A stretch of 64,000 nt of DNA from Panaeolus papilionaceus (GCA_015501605.1 JADNRZ010000035.1:264391-328390), one strand, 5' to 3'; shown: positions 33,921 through 47,505, counted from the stretch's first letter. The notes: generated by a model from the letters alone, not told the origin. Numbers and translations are program-made.

Positions 33921-35357
33921 TTACGACGTAGCCTGTTTAAGATAATATTTCGCCGTCTCCGTCAGAGTGAACGCTGCCCGGCCAGCAGTTGTTCTCGGCA
34001 ACGCGATATTTTTGTCCACAATCTCCTTTTGCAGCTGTAATACTATCTTACCGTGAGGCCCCGTGCGATGTAACACGCCCACCTCCTCCTCCATCTGTGT
34101 CTTTATCTCATCGTGAGCCATCGCTTGCTGTAATAAACCGGAAACCACCAGTTGCGCCGTTGTCTGTCCTGAATCACGCGTGGTGCAATCGTAGCGGGCG
34201 ACGAGCGCACGGTCTTTTCGCTGAAGGAACGTAGCCCAAGCGTTCTTCATCAGCTCATCTTCTTTAAGCCCGGCGGCAGCAATCGCGTCCTTATGGATAT
34301 CGCTCCACATCGTCGTAACCAGCGCCAGCCTTTGGAACCCAGTTCCGCCATAAATCTTGCGAGTTAAGTTGAGGGTGCTCGACGTTCCGGCGTCGAATCT
34401 GATGTCGGAAATGCGGTGCAGGTAGATAAGGCCGTTGAGAAGCCTCCCATTTCTGTACCTATTCCGAGCCACGAATAGGGGGTTTCAACAGCTTGTCCAG
34501 ATGACATATGGTTGGTTCACCTACGTAGTAGTCAACCATTCCGCAATGATCGTCAACACCACCGCGTCTGACCTATTGGAATCGTCAAACCCTGGCGTGT
34601 CGACAAGCACGATACGCCCAACACCGGGAAGCGTGATAGTTTCTGTCTCCACAGACTGCGTTCCTGAGCTAAGATCATGATGCGCACGATCTGTTTGATA
34701 GGAAGCTGTGAGGGATTGAATGAACTGAGATTAAAAGTAGGGAACGTGAGCGCTGGTCTGAGACTCAGTTGTTCTTTCAGTTAACTAACCGACGTTTTTC
34801 CGACTCCTGTGGGGCCCATAACGCTGTTCACTTGCGTTAGGACACTGGACGTGAAGGCAATATGGGTCGCAATAAAGCACCTACGCGATGATAATATCAT
34901 GGTCATCCTCACGCTTCTCTCCAACGTGTGAGGTGGGAGACAGTAGTGCGACAGTATTCGGATTCGACTTCACCTGATCAGGTACGCTGATCTGGGGATC
35001 GGTGGCGCCATCTTCTTTTGGGCCTCCCGTATCTTCAAACTTATCGTTTCCAGACCTCCCGATCAGCGAGTGCGCCGCGCTATGAAACAGGATCTCGTCA
35101 ACCCCTCAACCCGATCAAACCATCAGAATTCATACTCACGCCACAGCTCCTGTTGCTGATTCACTGATTGATGGACGGTCACTCGCTGTACTATCCCTCC
35201 TGGATTCATCCTTCGCATCGTTGCTTTTTGAGCTTGATGTAAACTTGTCGAGGAACTTCCATCGTCGCTTGGTCTACGCATCAACGAATGAGTTTGAGCG
35301 CTCTTTGTATTGATGGACATGAATGAAACCAGAACGTGCCTCTTTTGATTCAGACAT
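33921..35357 (-). CDS. P-loop GTPase, K/L/M/N type with basic N-terminus
   Basis: The ATG at 35355-35357 (MSESKEAR) is conserved at the gene at 51066. A second exon encodes TKRRWKFLDKFTSSSKS and a Ser-rich linker, ending at donor gtgagt near 35137. An exon from about 35074 contains GATDPQISVPDQ and ends HDIIIA. The 34-nt exon 34790-34823 gives GPTGVGKTS. FIQSLTASYQTD and VDTPGFDD follow. The last exon has YRNGRLLNGLIYLHRISD, TTMWSD and LPRTTAGRAAF. A 15-20 residue insertion (VLHRTGPHGK) precedes the LPRT motif compared with its paralogues. The first intron border is uncertain. Confidence 0.75.
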
Positions 35358-37213
35358 TCCACGTAGAAGTGAACAAATCAAAGTCCTCTCTGAGCTAAAG
35401 TAAGAGGACGCAGAAAATCTCGTCCAATGTTAATGTTGTAGACGAGGGGGTGTAGGTTGGTGGGTAACTTTGAATCCTCCACGAGGGGCGTGATCATGGC
35501 ACTCAAGGCAATCTCCGCTGTCACTTTATACCTGTGTCTGTCCAATTCAAAGTTGCAGTTTAAGGGCTGAGAGAGTTGGAAGAGTGAGAGGTCAGGTGTC
35601 AGAGGCGCTACCGGTGATTGACGCTCCTAAAAGGCAGGCGTGGCAGCCAATCACACCAGCGGCGTCACACGTCAGTAAAACCTACGTTCCTCGATGGACC
35701 CGGAGAGTAGTGCTTGTATCCGGAATTTAAAATTTAGAAACAATACAGCCAATGTGGTGTCCGAGTCGTGAACACGCCGGAATCAAGCTGGAACCACTCC
35801 CTCACTCAGTGTGCGGGAGCAATATATGTTCGTCGTTTTACACCAGATAATGCGGTTCTTCGAAACAAAAGACTATTATTTAAGCTCAAGCTCAAAGACT
35901 CATATCACTGTAGATAATATTTGCAATCTATGTGAAGAATCAGCTATATGTACGGTTCGTGGACGAATGCGCAGGCTTAATAGGGGCCCATGACGTCATA
36001 GCTAGTCCCAAGTCGTCCTCGTTCTCGTTCTCGTTCTCGCTCTGTTTGTGCTTGATAAATCAAATCCCACCACATTCACCACACTTCTGATAAACGCATC
36101 GTGCACCGAAATTGGGCTGAACCACACCCTGACAAAAAGAGAGGTCGACTCCAAGCGAGCTCAATTTGCCTGCGCACATCGCGCTTTGTAGTAACATCCT
36201 CCTTACTCTTTAAACTCGAGTCTACAAAAATACCCCTAGAGGCCAAGCCAGGCATCACAGATGTGGAGATACACCTCCGACCCTGGACCCCTCAGTGTCC
36301 AACCGTAATCTCCACATCTAAGTCATACGCACTCATATCTCCGAGCTCCACGTCGAGGGTGGATATCTAAATAAAAGAAACATTATACCTTAATCTAAGT
36401 AGGTACGTCAACGATCAAGGCAATCTGAACTCCAATCTGAATATAAACCTCAGGGCGGTCGAAAGTCCGGGTGGAGCGCTGTGGAGAAATTTTAGATGGG
36501 CGCCCTAAATCGGACAGAGATACCGAAAATATTAGACGACAGGCTCCTCGTAAAGAATTTTTTTTTAAAAGCATCAGACAGAACGATTCGAGAGACAGAT
36601 TGATTGATCATGCATCAACAGATAGCTCGAATAAACATATTTTTAGAGTACAGTGAAGTCACAGTGGTGGTGGGGTTGACCCAGACGTGGACACTACACG
36701 CCAAGACGGGGTGCCAACGTCGACAGTGGTGGGGTCGGAGAAGGTGGGTGGAGTTCAGACATTCAGATTGGAACTGTGGCTCGTCTCGTCATGAGTTGTG
36801 GATTGGGAATGAAGACGAGGGATGAGAGTTTTGTATGATGGGCAAGGACAGCAGAGGGAGATAAATATGACGGTGCATGTTGTATTGGGGAAAGAACGAA
36901 ATTGGGATATTTTAAATATACATTTGACAAATCGTCCAAATACCAAAAGGAAATCGAAAAGAGAACACAAGTCGTTGAACTAAGTACCGAGATTAAGAAT
37001 TTGAACTATCAAATACCGAATTATCCGAGTGAAGTAGATATCATAGCAGTAGAGTCAAAAACCGATAAAGGAAAAGGAAAAAAAGGGGAATTATGGGCTG
37101 AGATACGAAGAGATAAAGTAAAGCCTAACATAAAACGTCAGGGGTACAAGATAAACCACTAACAAACCTAAGAGAAAGAAAGATCGCAATATTCACATTG
37201 GCATAACACCCAA
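35358..37213. other. Intergenic region
   Basis: About 1.85 kb without a convincing gene. A hexamer run (cgttct/cgttctc) lies at 36018-36048. Lysine-rich open sequence near 36900-37160 is probably 3' flank of the following minus-strand gene. Confidence 0.35.
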
Positions 37214-38763
37214 TTACTTCGCCACAACAACCCTCCCCTGCGTCCCCGTCGCAAACCCACCCAACCGCTCCTCCAACCCCATACCCAACCCCTCGCGTTC
37301 CCATTCTCCTCCCATATTATCCAACAACGCAATACTATCCTTCAACCCCGGGTGCGTGAGCCCTCCCACCGGGCCTCCGACCGCACTCGCGTGGTTCGAG
37401 TTAATGGACATGGTACCCGATACATTCCTAATGCTCGGCGTAGCACCCGAATGAGAGCTAAGCGTGTGTGGAAGCGAGATAGGGGACGAGAGCGGCGATC
37501 CGGTAGTGGAAGCTGCGCGGCTTGCGTTGGTGGAAAGAGCGACGCCGACCATGGTGACGGTGGGGATGTGTGGAGGGGGTTCCATACTGGATGCGTGAGA
37601 GGTGAGGGAGGAGAGAGGCTGGGTCGTTGAGGGTGTGCTGGAGAGGAGGTCGGTGTACGACATGAATGAGAGCCGTTTCTTGGGGCCGTGAGCAGGGGAA
37701 GGGGGGTGAGATAGGGATGTGGGGGACGTGGCAGGGGCATGGGTACTTGACGTGGAATGTGAGATGCTCATTGGGATGAGCGAGGGCGAATGATGCTGGG
37801 ATGGTGAGATGGAGCGTGCGCGGCTCGCGGGTGATCCGACGGATGGTGAGCGGGATGAGATAGAGTGGGCCTTGGGTGGCGATGAGGATGTTGGGATATT
37901 ATTCGCCGCTTCCATGCTCAGTCCTAAACTGGGCTGTTGAGATGATTGATGTGGAACGGGGATGGACAGGTTGAGAGGCTGTAGCTGTTGACCGGCTGCA
38001 CCAGATGTCGAAGAAGTACTCGCAATCCTCATCCCAAGAGGGCTCGGGCTGCGACTTCTCAAGCTACCAATGGGAGAAGCAAAGCCACTGCTCCTCCCAT
38101 TGGCGTTTCCGGTGCCAGTAGATGGGAACCCAAGACCGAGGCTGAGTCCAAGCCCGAGAGAATCGCCACTCATCTCCAATGATGATGCGCTGAGGCTGAG
38201 TGGAGCCACGACCGCAACTTGATCTTCTGCATCATCCATCGTAGCAAGGACAGAGGCTGCGCTGTCTAGAACTGACGGCACAGATTGATCCAGTTGGCCT
38301 GAATGCTTGGCGCGAGGAATACGATGTGGGTTGGGTGGGTTGTGGAGAGTCGAGGGTGGGGAAGGCGGGATGATGGGTTCAATGTCGCGCTCAAAGATTG
38401 CGGACGACGAAGAGTGGCTGTTCATGAAAATCACCCAAAATAAGGTCAGTAACCAGGATTGAATGATTTGTTGGGATGGATACGTACATGGATGTGGGTG
38501 ATGATGGGATAGAGGCGGCAACTTTGAGGTCTGTCGACCTGTAATGCTGAGAAAGTCTATTCGACGACTTTGTATGGTGGCTGTCTCTTGTTGGCGAGGA
38601 TAACACCCCACTGGATGTCATATGTCGTAAGTCGATGGGAGGAGGTGACGACGGGGATGTTGCTACTCAACCAAAGGTCAACTCGTCAACAATTCAGTTC
38701 ATTCAACATAAAATAAGACTCACGACGAAGAGAATCAGGAGACGAGGTAATTGTTGTCGGCAT
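37214..38763 (-). CDS. Conserved Ser/Pro-rich disordered protein
   Basis: Exons 38724-38763, 38488-38662 and 37214-38417 give 472 aa. It is dominated by Ser, Pro, Thr, Gly and Ala and has no folded domain I can see. Islands that look conserved: SSSSAIFERDIEPIIP near residue 75, HRIPRAKHSGQLDQSVPSVL, KKRLSFMSYTDLLSS, and a C-terminal GGEWEREGLGMGLEERL. I recall this set of islands from uncharacterised proteins of mushroom fungi. RSPSP and SPS clusters are possible phosphorylation sites. Probably a regulatory or scaffold protein; function unknown. It is a single-copy gene among the GTPases and likely part of the stable chromosomal background. Confidence 0.75.
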
Positions 38764-39211
38764 TTTACTCGATTTTTATAATAATTTCCGTTATTCTGGT
38801 CGTTGTTGGTCGTAGACTGGAGTGGTGTTGGTTGAGAAGAAAAAGGAACACTGGTTGAAAAGGGAGATGATGCTCTAATAAAAGTCGCGTGACGCGCACG
38901 TTGTCAGACTTGATTTGTCCACCCGTTCTCATGACGTAATGGTATCCCTCTAAAGACGGCTGCCTCTCCTGTCGTCCTGCCACTTTTAGCCGATGCCTGT
39001 TTCTTTCTTTCGACATTCCCTATTGTTCATGTCCTTCATCTCCGCTTTCAAACATCATTCTAAACCCTGAATACATGGTCTAAGATCCACTTCTTGTTCC
39101 ATAACTTGCCTTTGTGCTGCCTGTTTTGCGTCGTTCGATTATTAGGAACGCCTTGCTTGGTGAGCTGCTTGCTGTGCTGTGCGGTCTTGGACGACAACAT
39201 CGGAGCGGAAC

Positions 39212-39484
39212 ATGTCCCCTCCCCGACGGATCATGTATATGACCGAGAAAAAGGGTCGTGATACATTCAAAGTCTCGCTCATCACTCCGGATGAATACTA
39301 CTTCGGGCACAGCATAAGCAGGACCAAGCCGTATCGGTCACCGACCAGCGTTCGCAGGTTTACATAGTGAGCGGGCTTGGTAAGTCTAATATCGGTATAA
39401 TAATGCTTTTCTTCCACAGTCCTCTCCCCTTGTTTCATTTTCATACCCCGTTTTCAACGGGAACCCTGCATACGATCATTCCTA
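39212..39484 (+). CDS. Small unknown protein, 5' exons
   Basis: ATG at 39212 opens MSPPRRIMYMTEKKGRDTF. Exon 39212-39366 ends at donor gtgagc; the next exon 39420-39484 continues in phase to donor gtaagt, giving about 73 residues so far. TPDEYYFGHSISRTKPY could be a small conserved motif, but I do not recognise it. I could not place a final exon between 39485 and 39800 with confidence. Confidence 0.4.
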
Positions 39485-41025
39485 GTAAGTACTGCTATGT
39501 ATCAGAACCTAGCGGGGTGCCACCACCCGAACTGCAGGCGTAGGTGAGAGCCTAATGTAACGTAACGAAATGCAATGCAATTTAAAGACAGCAGCAGTAC
39601 AAACGTTCGCGTTCCCTCCTTATCTCTCTCCTCATATGACCCCCAATCTTCTTTCACCGAGCCAATTCTGCATATCAGGCTCACGGACTGCGCTCGGCCG
39701 GAACCTCGTTTGTCTATCGTGGTATCATTCCTGGATCAATTCTCTCACATTGACCCGATGTTCATTTATTCTGGATGATCCTAGGAAGACTCTAGTCATG
39801 TATAGTGGGTATCGTATTCAAATTTGGACGAGAGATAAGACTGCACATATCACATCGTGATGGTGCACTGCGGTCTATTTAAGTCCAGAATAGAGTTGGA
39901 GTAAAGATAGGAAACATGGACCGTCGGAGGCGTGCATGATTCAAAGATGACTGACTTTGACAGACTGTTTGTCTCCGGTATTATGCCTTGCCTTGTATTG
40001 CATTGAATTCAGTTAATCAGTCGTTGTCTGTCATCGATCATAATACGATCACTCGATAAGTCAAGACCAGTCAGCAATCGAGGCGTCGTCAGGGTAAAGG
40101 TCCTCCCATACATGAGTCTGAACAAGGATGAACATTAACAAGTTCTTCGAGCAAATTATAAAAGATGCATAACGAGAACAAAGAAAGAGCGCAACTACAG
40201 GACTGGGTTTACCTGAGTTTTGATTCTTGAAACATGGCTTCCATATTGTAAGGTCAAATAGCGAACGGCGGAAAGTGCGTAGACTAAACGTCCATCCTGA
40301 ACTGTCGATGAGCGCAACATCAGTATCCCCTCGTCTTTTGCATTTTCAATACTTTTCTTTTCCTCTCATTTCTTATCAGCGCATCATTCACGCGTCCCGC
40401 GCTCACGGTTTCCCGATTTGTACCAGCGTCGTATCTCTTCTTCATCTTATGTTGCCTCTCACACTTGTCAATCCCTCAGCATTATTCTATCCCTCCAAAG
40501 GCCTTGAACTGACGCCGGTCTTGGGGTGATGTCATCACCGGAGTTGCAGGAATGGCACACAAATCAACGTGCTTTTGTATTTTTATTTATTATATACACG
40601 TTCTCAGAATCTCTCTGTTTCAGTCTGTGAGATAAAGTCACAAGACACAGGCCCAAAGAATGAATACGCATAGAACTGATGTCAATGGAAACCCTTATAT
40701 GTCTCTTAAATAAAAGATAAGTTGTGGGATAATGGACTTTTGACCCCTCGCTCATGGCAGCGGCGGGGGTACCCAAGGACAGATCTCCCAATGCGCGCAT
40801 CAACGCCAACGGGTGAGCTGATTAATCGCCATGAGGAATGCAGGTTCTCAGGCTCTTGAAACTGATATTTGCCCTGGATGACTGAAACCGCGCTTCACTC
40901 TCGACCACCACGTTCAAGAATAATTGTTCCCATACCCTATAATGTCGACTACGCCGAAGTATTCTCATCTCAAAATATTGGGTAGTTTGCACATTGCGCC
41001 AAAAAATCCCCAAGATTTTCTAGGA
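39485..41025. other. Intergenic or unresolved 3' part of the small gene
   Basis: No clear gene. The last exon of the small gene may lie between 39690 and 39800. From 39900 to 41025 I see nothing except open frames without features. Confidence 0.3.
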
Positions 41026-42184
41026 ATGGACGTAGTCCTTGCAATGTATGTAGATATGGAAGCTCTAGTAGGACACTAGGACTGATTCCGGCGATGATTG
41101 CATGTCCCAGTCTTTTCGGGACGACAGGTGTTGGGAAAAGTGCCGTGAGCAGTCATATTCTAACCCTTGTGGGATGACGGAATGCTTATCTTCCTCGCTA
41201 CGTAGTTTGTGGAAGCGATCTGCCCGGATCAGGGTTTAGGCATATCCAAGGACGGGCTAGAATCTGTGACCCAGACGACAATCTTGTACAGCGTCGATAA
41301 TTTGGAACACTCTAACCGTCCAATCATCATCATGGATACCCCTGGATTTCGTGACCTCAGACTATCAGAGAGTAGGATCACTCAAATGATAAAAAAATCA
41401 GTCCAATCTCTCCAGTGCGTAAATCTCTAGGATCATTGACCAGTTTACCGCTTACATGAATGGTGGTTCATGTTAGTGAAACCACCCGAAGTGTTGCAGT
41501 GACGATCCTCTATTTGGACTCCATCGACGTAATTCGTTTAGCTGGCTCAAGGCGTACCCTAGTTCAACTTCTAGACGAGTACCAAAAAGCGCTGGGTGTG
41601 AAGGAGGTGCTTATTGTCTCGACGATGTGGAATCAGATTAGCACGCCAAAACGTTTGGTTAATGCACAACAGCGGTTCGCCGAAATGCAAAGATCTTCAG
41701 TATGTGTTTGGAGGTAAATATGGGTGTCTGTGTATCTTTGACGCATCGATAGACTCCTCGGAAGGTTTTCAGATTTGACCCTACGAGGGATTCAGCTTTA
41801 GATATCATCGACAACATTTCCCCTGAGGTGTTCAGGCCTGGTTGGGCAGGGACAGATGCAGTCGATGTTCAACACCCGTCCTTGCTTCGGGATGGTTTAC
41901 TTGATCGTATTGCCATGGTACAACAGCAGCTCAATGTCTTGATGGACGATAAGCATGCTGCCCTGACACCCGCAAACGAAAATTCACAATTGCTGATGGC
42001 CATCCATCGTGATAGCCAGGCAGTGATGCTTACTCTGCAATCATTTTATGACGACCTCTATTTCATTGATCCGGAGGGCTTAAGGTCACTTTTAGGGATT
42101 GCTCCCCTAGCTTCCGGACCCTCGGAATCACGCCCCATTTACTTCATTTCGCGCTTCAAGCGCCTATTACGAATGTTCAAATAG
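41026..42184 (+). CDS. P-loop GTPase, O/P type (first of tandem pair)
   Basis: Exons 41026-41045, 41111-41144, 41206-41414, 41477-41699 and 41765-42184 give 301 aa. The N-terminus is minimal (MDVVLA) and runs straight into LFGTTGVGKSA. G3 is IIIMDTPGFRD. Next come VTILYLDSIDVIRLAGSRR and, at G4, VSTMWNQ. The C-terminal 140 residues are helical and end in a basic IYFISRFKRLLRMFK, which could bind membrane or protein. There is no N-terminal extension and no LPRT motif, unlike K/L/M/N. Exon 3 has the same 209-nt length as in the next gene. Intact. Confidence 0.8.
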
Positions 42185-42425
42185 CCGGTTGGAATTTCTA
42201 TAAATACGTACCTACGCAACTGTACTTAGCGCAATACTTCCTCGTGATTGTCACGGCAAATGTCAAAGAATTTGTGGAAGGCGACGCATGTCACAGCCTT
42301 GCAGCGTGTGCCTCTAAAAGCATGAGGCACGGCACTTGCCTCCTCCATCGATGTCCAACGCTCACAGTTACAACCGGCTTAAAGTTAATGGGTCATTAAG
42401 TGCCATTACTATGAGACCGGAAGAA

Positions 42426-43625
42426 ATGCGAGGGCAGAGCGTGCGCATCATCATGTGTGTTCTTCATCATAATCATTAATAAAGTAATTCCTGGGAATAA
42501 AACCTACTGATTCGTTTGATTTGCTAGTCTCCTGGGCATGATCGGTGCCGGCAAGAGTACAGTGAGACACACTTTGTTCTCATACTCAGCCACAGGCGCT
42601 GATTGATCATTTTTGATCCCCGAAATCTCTAGTTTATTGAGAACGTATCGCCAGGGAAATCTTTAGATATTGCCGGTGACACGCTCTATAGTGTCACTCA
42701 CAATGCGACTCTCTACAAGATACAAAACTTGCTTCACTGGGACAATCAGGTTGTTATTATGGATACGCCCGGGTTTTTGGACCCCGATATGTCAGAAGGC
42801 AAGATCATAGCCATGATCCAACAGCAGCTCGATGCTATCAGGTGAGCGTTGATTTTATCAGTCATTTTCCTCCCCTGACCAGCAACAATTTTCGACATAT
42901 CGCCAGAAAAGCGGCCGATAGTGTTGTTGCCTCTATTCTTTACCTTCATCCCATCAATGAGATCCGTATGTGTAGGTCGAGATGGGAGTCTATACGTCTT
43001 CTACGCGCGGTATCAGCATCGCTTGGCTCGCGAACAATCAATCTCATCACATCTCGGTGGAATCTGGTCCCGGTTGGGAAGATTGGGCAAGCCAACAAAA
43101 GATTCGAAAGTCTGAATTTCGAACTTTTCAAGGTATCTATTTTAAAAAAGCATGGGTTATTTACTCTAAACTCCTTTTTAATAGAACGCGGGAAACATGT
43201 ACATCAACGTCATGAAATTCGAAGCCACCCTAGAGTCGTGCCTATCGATCCTTGAAAAGGCTTGGGTGACATGGAATGAGGATGAAAAACTGGCGGAAAT
43301 CGTCGATGTCGAATACAAGTCTCTCGTTTGCGAAGCACTACTTGAACGTATCGACCGCGCTCAGCTGGACGTTGAGAGACTTGCCGAAGACAAAAGCCAC
43401 GCGAAGGCTACTAAAGATCGACTACTGCTAAAGACGGTCCGTCGAAAAGAGCAACGTATACTCTCCAATCTTGAAGAATTCTCCAATGAGCTTTTCGATA
43501 TCAATCCAGACGCCTACAGAGCCAGATTTCCTGGAGTTCGTCTACCCATTCGCCATACACTCTTGGGATCAACCGTCAACTTCATCAAAACTCCCCTATC
43601 AAGAACGTTTGGGCGTTTTATGTAG
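42426..43625 (+). CDS. P-loop GTPase, O/P type (second of tandem pair)
   Basis: Exons 42426-42454, 42528-42561, 42633-42841, 42907-43132 and 43185-43625 give 312 aa. MRGQSVRIII leads into LLGMIGAGKST. G3 is VIMDTPGFLD. The G4 site reads ITSRWN where the tandem partner has STMWN. The C-terminus (LEKAW, then charged helices with KATKDRLLLKTV) ends RHTLLGSTVNFIKTPLSRTF. It starts 241 bp after the stop of the partner on the same strand, so it arose by tandem duplication; by eye the two proteins are strongly diverged. Intact. Confidence 0.8.
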
Positions 43626-43940
43626 TTATGAGTTGACTCGGACGTTTCATGTTTCTACTTTCAATCTATATTCTGTATACCTTTATATCAACAGTTTCAC
43701 AGTTCAAATATTGTTGGGAGGTCAGAAGAACGATTCGATTCGTGTGAGGAAACAACTTGTATCATCGCGGACGAGCTACTAATTGGCCAGACGAGTTGGA
43801 TAGAGGGTTATTGATGGGGCCGTGTATTGATATCATTTAACCCCACGGGACATTCAGAAAACGGATTTCCATAGACCTACAACTAGTCTCAACATTATTT
43901 TGGACCCAATGCATAGTAGTATCATTAAAAATTTACGCGT

Positions 43941-44643
43941 TGATGAGCAGCGCGCTCACCTGAACCCGTAAACCCGCTAATTTCGCATTCCATCATCACG
44001 CACGCACGCGCGTTTCACGCATCGACGCTTACACATCCCGGTCACCACAGTTTGTTTCCCGACTCAAGGCGCGCATAAATCATCATGCGTGTTGCTAATT
44101 ATCATTACCATCAGCCGCCACAACACCAATCGGATAGTCTGACCAACGTACCTTGCAACAGCGCACCCCATGGCGCCTACGGACTCTAAAATCCGTTTAA
44201 TTCATCATTTTCTTCAACGTTTACCCTCTTTCCATTGTCCAACTCCCATCTCCCCTCACTTCACCCCTCTTCTTCTTTACCACTTTCGGTTCATTCCTTT
44301 GTTTCAAACTGTTCTTGCTGCGCCTCGGCGCTTTCTTATTTCGTTTCGAACCCCCCTTAGTTGGTAGTTTAGCTCCGTAGCACATTTGTACATAGTCTAC
44401 GGGGCCTCGTAAAAATACAGAAGCTCATTTTATGCCCACTTTTCGAACCACTAAGTTTTAGTCTCACATATCAGTCCTAGGAAGCGTCGTCTGCTTCAAA
44501 TATCTGTTTATTCTATCGCTACGAAGGTCTAGTCAACTACGGAAACACCTACACGCACCCTCAGAGCGACTCTAGCGACGTTGACCTCACTCCGGTCATC
44601 AGTGTGATTTGTTTACGCACCTGAAGACGTCGCGCGCACATCA
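43941..44643 (+). mobile_element. Solo LTR, copy 2
   Basis: A 703-bp unit with the same ends as 31509-32210 (tgatgagcagcgcgc ... gcgcgcacatca). The 4-bp duplication gcgt lies at 43937-43940 and 44644-44647. There is no internal retroelement sequence. Its last 55 bp reappear, inverted, at 60391-60445. Confidence 0.8.
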
Positions 44644-46739
44644 GCGTCGATTGTGTAGGGTAACAAATGGGTGATTAATCAATTTTGCGTCTTCCGGTCG
44701 CTCGTCACTGGAGTAGGGAGTAGCCTAGAGGCTACGCTTGGGGGTGGAAAGAGGGCAATGGCCCGAAAACCGCTGCCCCACTTCCCAGGTCGAGAGCCGA
44801 TGGACGGAGGAGGATGCGCCCCACCATCCACCGGCTCTCTAACCCCTAGGCTATCCCGAGTCAGAGTGACGGTGCAAAACCAGGTAAACGTTTAGATGAT
44901 CTATGAAAATGGTAACATGGTGTTGAGTACTATACATGGAAAGGACGATATGATTTGTATGACTTGAAGCATAAGCTCTGAAAAATTGCCAATGATGAGT
45001 GTGAAGCAGTGGAAAGTCGGATGGAAAGAAGGACACGAAAATAAATAAATGAGATGGTAAATGGAACAGAGAGGGTGATGGTGCAAGTCGAGTGATGATG
45101 ATGAAGTGTGCTCGGCTGCAAGATCACCGGTTCTGGAGAGTTATGGTTAGGAGGGGGTGGCAAAGGCAAAAACGGAGGCAGCCGAGACTGTTAATGAAAG
45201 CCAACAACTGCGACTATGAGAACAACTGCTAGATGACTGAGAGACGAAGGAAAACTAGCCTAGATACATCTGTTGACGCTGGGAGACTAGGAGACAATGA
45301 AATGCAACAAGGTTTGATCAGACGACAGCTAGTATGACTAATGAGACGAAATGAAACAAAGACAAGACTCAGATATGAAATCCGGAGAGCATAACTGATC
45401 CAATCTAAACAGAGAGCTAGCATGCAGTTGATATAGTTTACCAAGAGAACCGAACGGCGATGAAACAAATGAGATGAAGAAAGGAAAGGTAGAACAGGGA
45501 TTTCGGATGAAATGACTGAAGACAAGGGATCATCGATCAAGGTGCAAACGGTGGTGGCTCAAGCGTGTATGTTACAAAATGAGATAAGATATGGAAAGTG
45601 GTGGTGGGCAAGATAACTCGTACGCATAAATATGATCTTGATGCTGTGGCGCATGCATGATGAGTCGTTGAATTCATCCAAAATCACGAAAAACAAGGGT
45701 ACGTAGGAACCTTGCTTATCACTGACCTGTGTAAAATAGTGTGGATTAAGGGAGCGGTTCAGTGAACCTAAGTGTGAGGTATTTCGTGCAACGTTGCACA
45801 TCATATTGTCATCTTGAAGGTGGGTAGATGAGGTGAATTCAAGTAGTAATAATGAGAAAAGAAGGAGCGGGCGGGTGGGAAATAAATAAATAAATAAATA
45901 AAATAAATACTGAGCCGAGCGACAATCTGTCGCATCGACTAGAGCGCGAGGCGAAATACAATGATAGATAAGCGGGAGAGACGTGGATGAGTCGCGCAAG
46001 GGTGACTTCGCTCACGTGACCAAAAAGTGCGATCTGTGCGTGCACAGATCTTCACAGCCAAAGCAAGGTTAAAAGGTTCGAATTTGCACGATCCGATACC
46101 ATGTATTGGGTCCGGGTCGCGCCCAACATAGTACACGATATATATCTAGCATTTTGGACTTCAATTTTATAGTTTCACGACAGGGTAGGTAGCGTTTCGA
46201 GTGATTCATGGTAGCACCCATTGTCAACAGCTAAAACGCGCATCACTGGTGTGGCCAAAACATATCCCAGGCATTAAGAAATGTTTGGTGAAACAATAAA
46301 TTTCTCACTCAATATCCTACTGCAAATCATAAAACATATCCTCCGGTAAAACATGGTAATGTGATATTTTATGTATTTCAGTCGGGGATATGTTTTGGCC
46401 CCCTTAGGATATGGTTCAAGCCATGTATCATTTCCCCAAACATGTCATAATGCACGGGAAATGTTATGGCCACACCAGTGATGCATATCATTGTTATTCT
46501 GAGAATGCGAGCCAATGCCAGAGCTATCAACGAATACAGGCATGTGTTTAATTCTAGGAACGGAGTAGCAAAACGTCGATATACAAATTGACAAGTTACT
46601 CATTGTGGAACCCTTTCCAGCTTCCAAACGCAGACCAGAACTGTGTGGCATCCCAGGGAAGGGTGATCTGAGACCAAAAAGCCGGTCTATCCTCCATAGT
46701 ACCAATTCCAAATTTAACTCCGCATTACTATGTAATGAG
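44644..46739. other. Intergenic region
   Basis: No convincing gene in about 2.1 kb. On the minus strand around 44870-44690 there is a GC-rich segment with tagcctaggggttag, similar to cttagcctaggggttaa in the 688-bp repeats at 60.5 and 61.2 kb. Purine-rich sequence follows from 44950 to 45900. Confidence 0.35.
45880..45909. repeat. AAAT microsatellite
   Basis: About seven tandem copies of aaat/aata with one irregular step. Confidence 0.9.
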
Positions 46740-47505
46740 GTTTAATCGCGTTCTTATATCCTTCGTCGTCCCAATTCGTGTCCCATCACCCCCTTCCCAC
46801 AGACCTCAAGTACCACCTGCGTCCCCAAATAACACAGCTGCACAACGCCCTGCGGCATCTTCATCACTCCCCATCGCACCGCTTCCTAAACACCTTCGCC
46901 ACATCCCTCCTCTCCATATGGTGATGCATGCTGTCATAGTTGGAGGCTGAAATGCCGATTGTTGAATTTTGATATTAAGAATAGCGAATCTGATAAATTT
47001 ATAGGTTGCGAGCGCATAACCCAATAAAACGGGGGTCGTGTGAGGTTATACAGAAGCTGCGTGTTGAGCTTTCTCTTCTGTCCATCGTAGTCGTACGCTA
47101 GTGCGAATTCAGTTGGTGGGATGATACACGATGACTAGAGCTGGTCACTCATGTCGCGCTCAAACACCTGTCGAAAAGGAATTGCACCCAAAATACGTTG
47201 CTATGTGCCAACGCGATTATACTAAAAGCGCAGATGATTTATCAGAGTCCAGTAACTAAAGAAATTCATAATGTACTCACAATATATCCGTCTATAACGC
47301 GCACTGATGGCTCACTTGGTGCTCCTCTCATTCCCTAGCTTCAAGCCGTCGTCTATCTGCTTCTCCATTTCCTCCCCGTGTTATCCTGAGCTCCGTCCAT
47401 CTTTTCATCCCCATCTCCAGTTCCGATGAAACCCAACCATGTCTCTATCGTCCCTTGTTCATCACCGTCCCGTCTTCTAACCCTAACCCCAACCCGACAA
47501 TCCAA
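46740..47505. repeat. Dispersed repeat, copy 2 (inverted)
   Basis: Reverse-complement counterpart of 28655-29640, with tcaagtaccacctgcgtccc, gtggtgggatgatacacg-like and gcgcactgatggctcacttgg segments and the ctaaccctaaccccaac edge near 47475-47495. It is shorter than copy 1, so one copy has internal indels. It carries no coding capacity. Confidence 0.7.

Noticed and set aside
36902..37162. 86-residue Lys-rich open frame
   Set aside because: No splice context or family signal; lies in the AT-rich 3' flank of the gene at 37214.
37342..37740. Open frames opposite and overlapping the Ser/Pro-rich gene
   Set aside because: Low-complexity coding sequence opens other frames; the 472-aa spliced reading with conserved islands explains the region.
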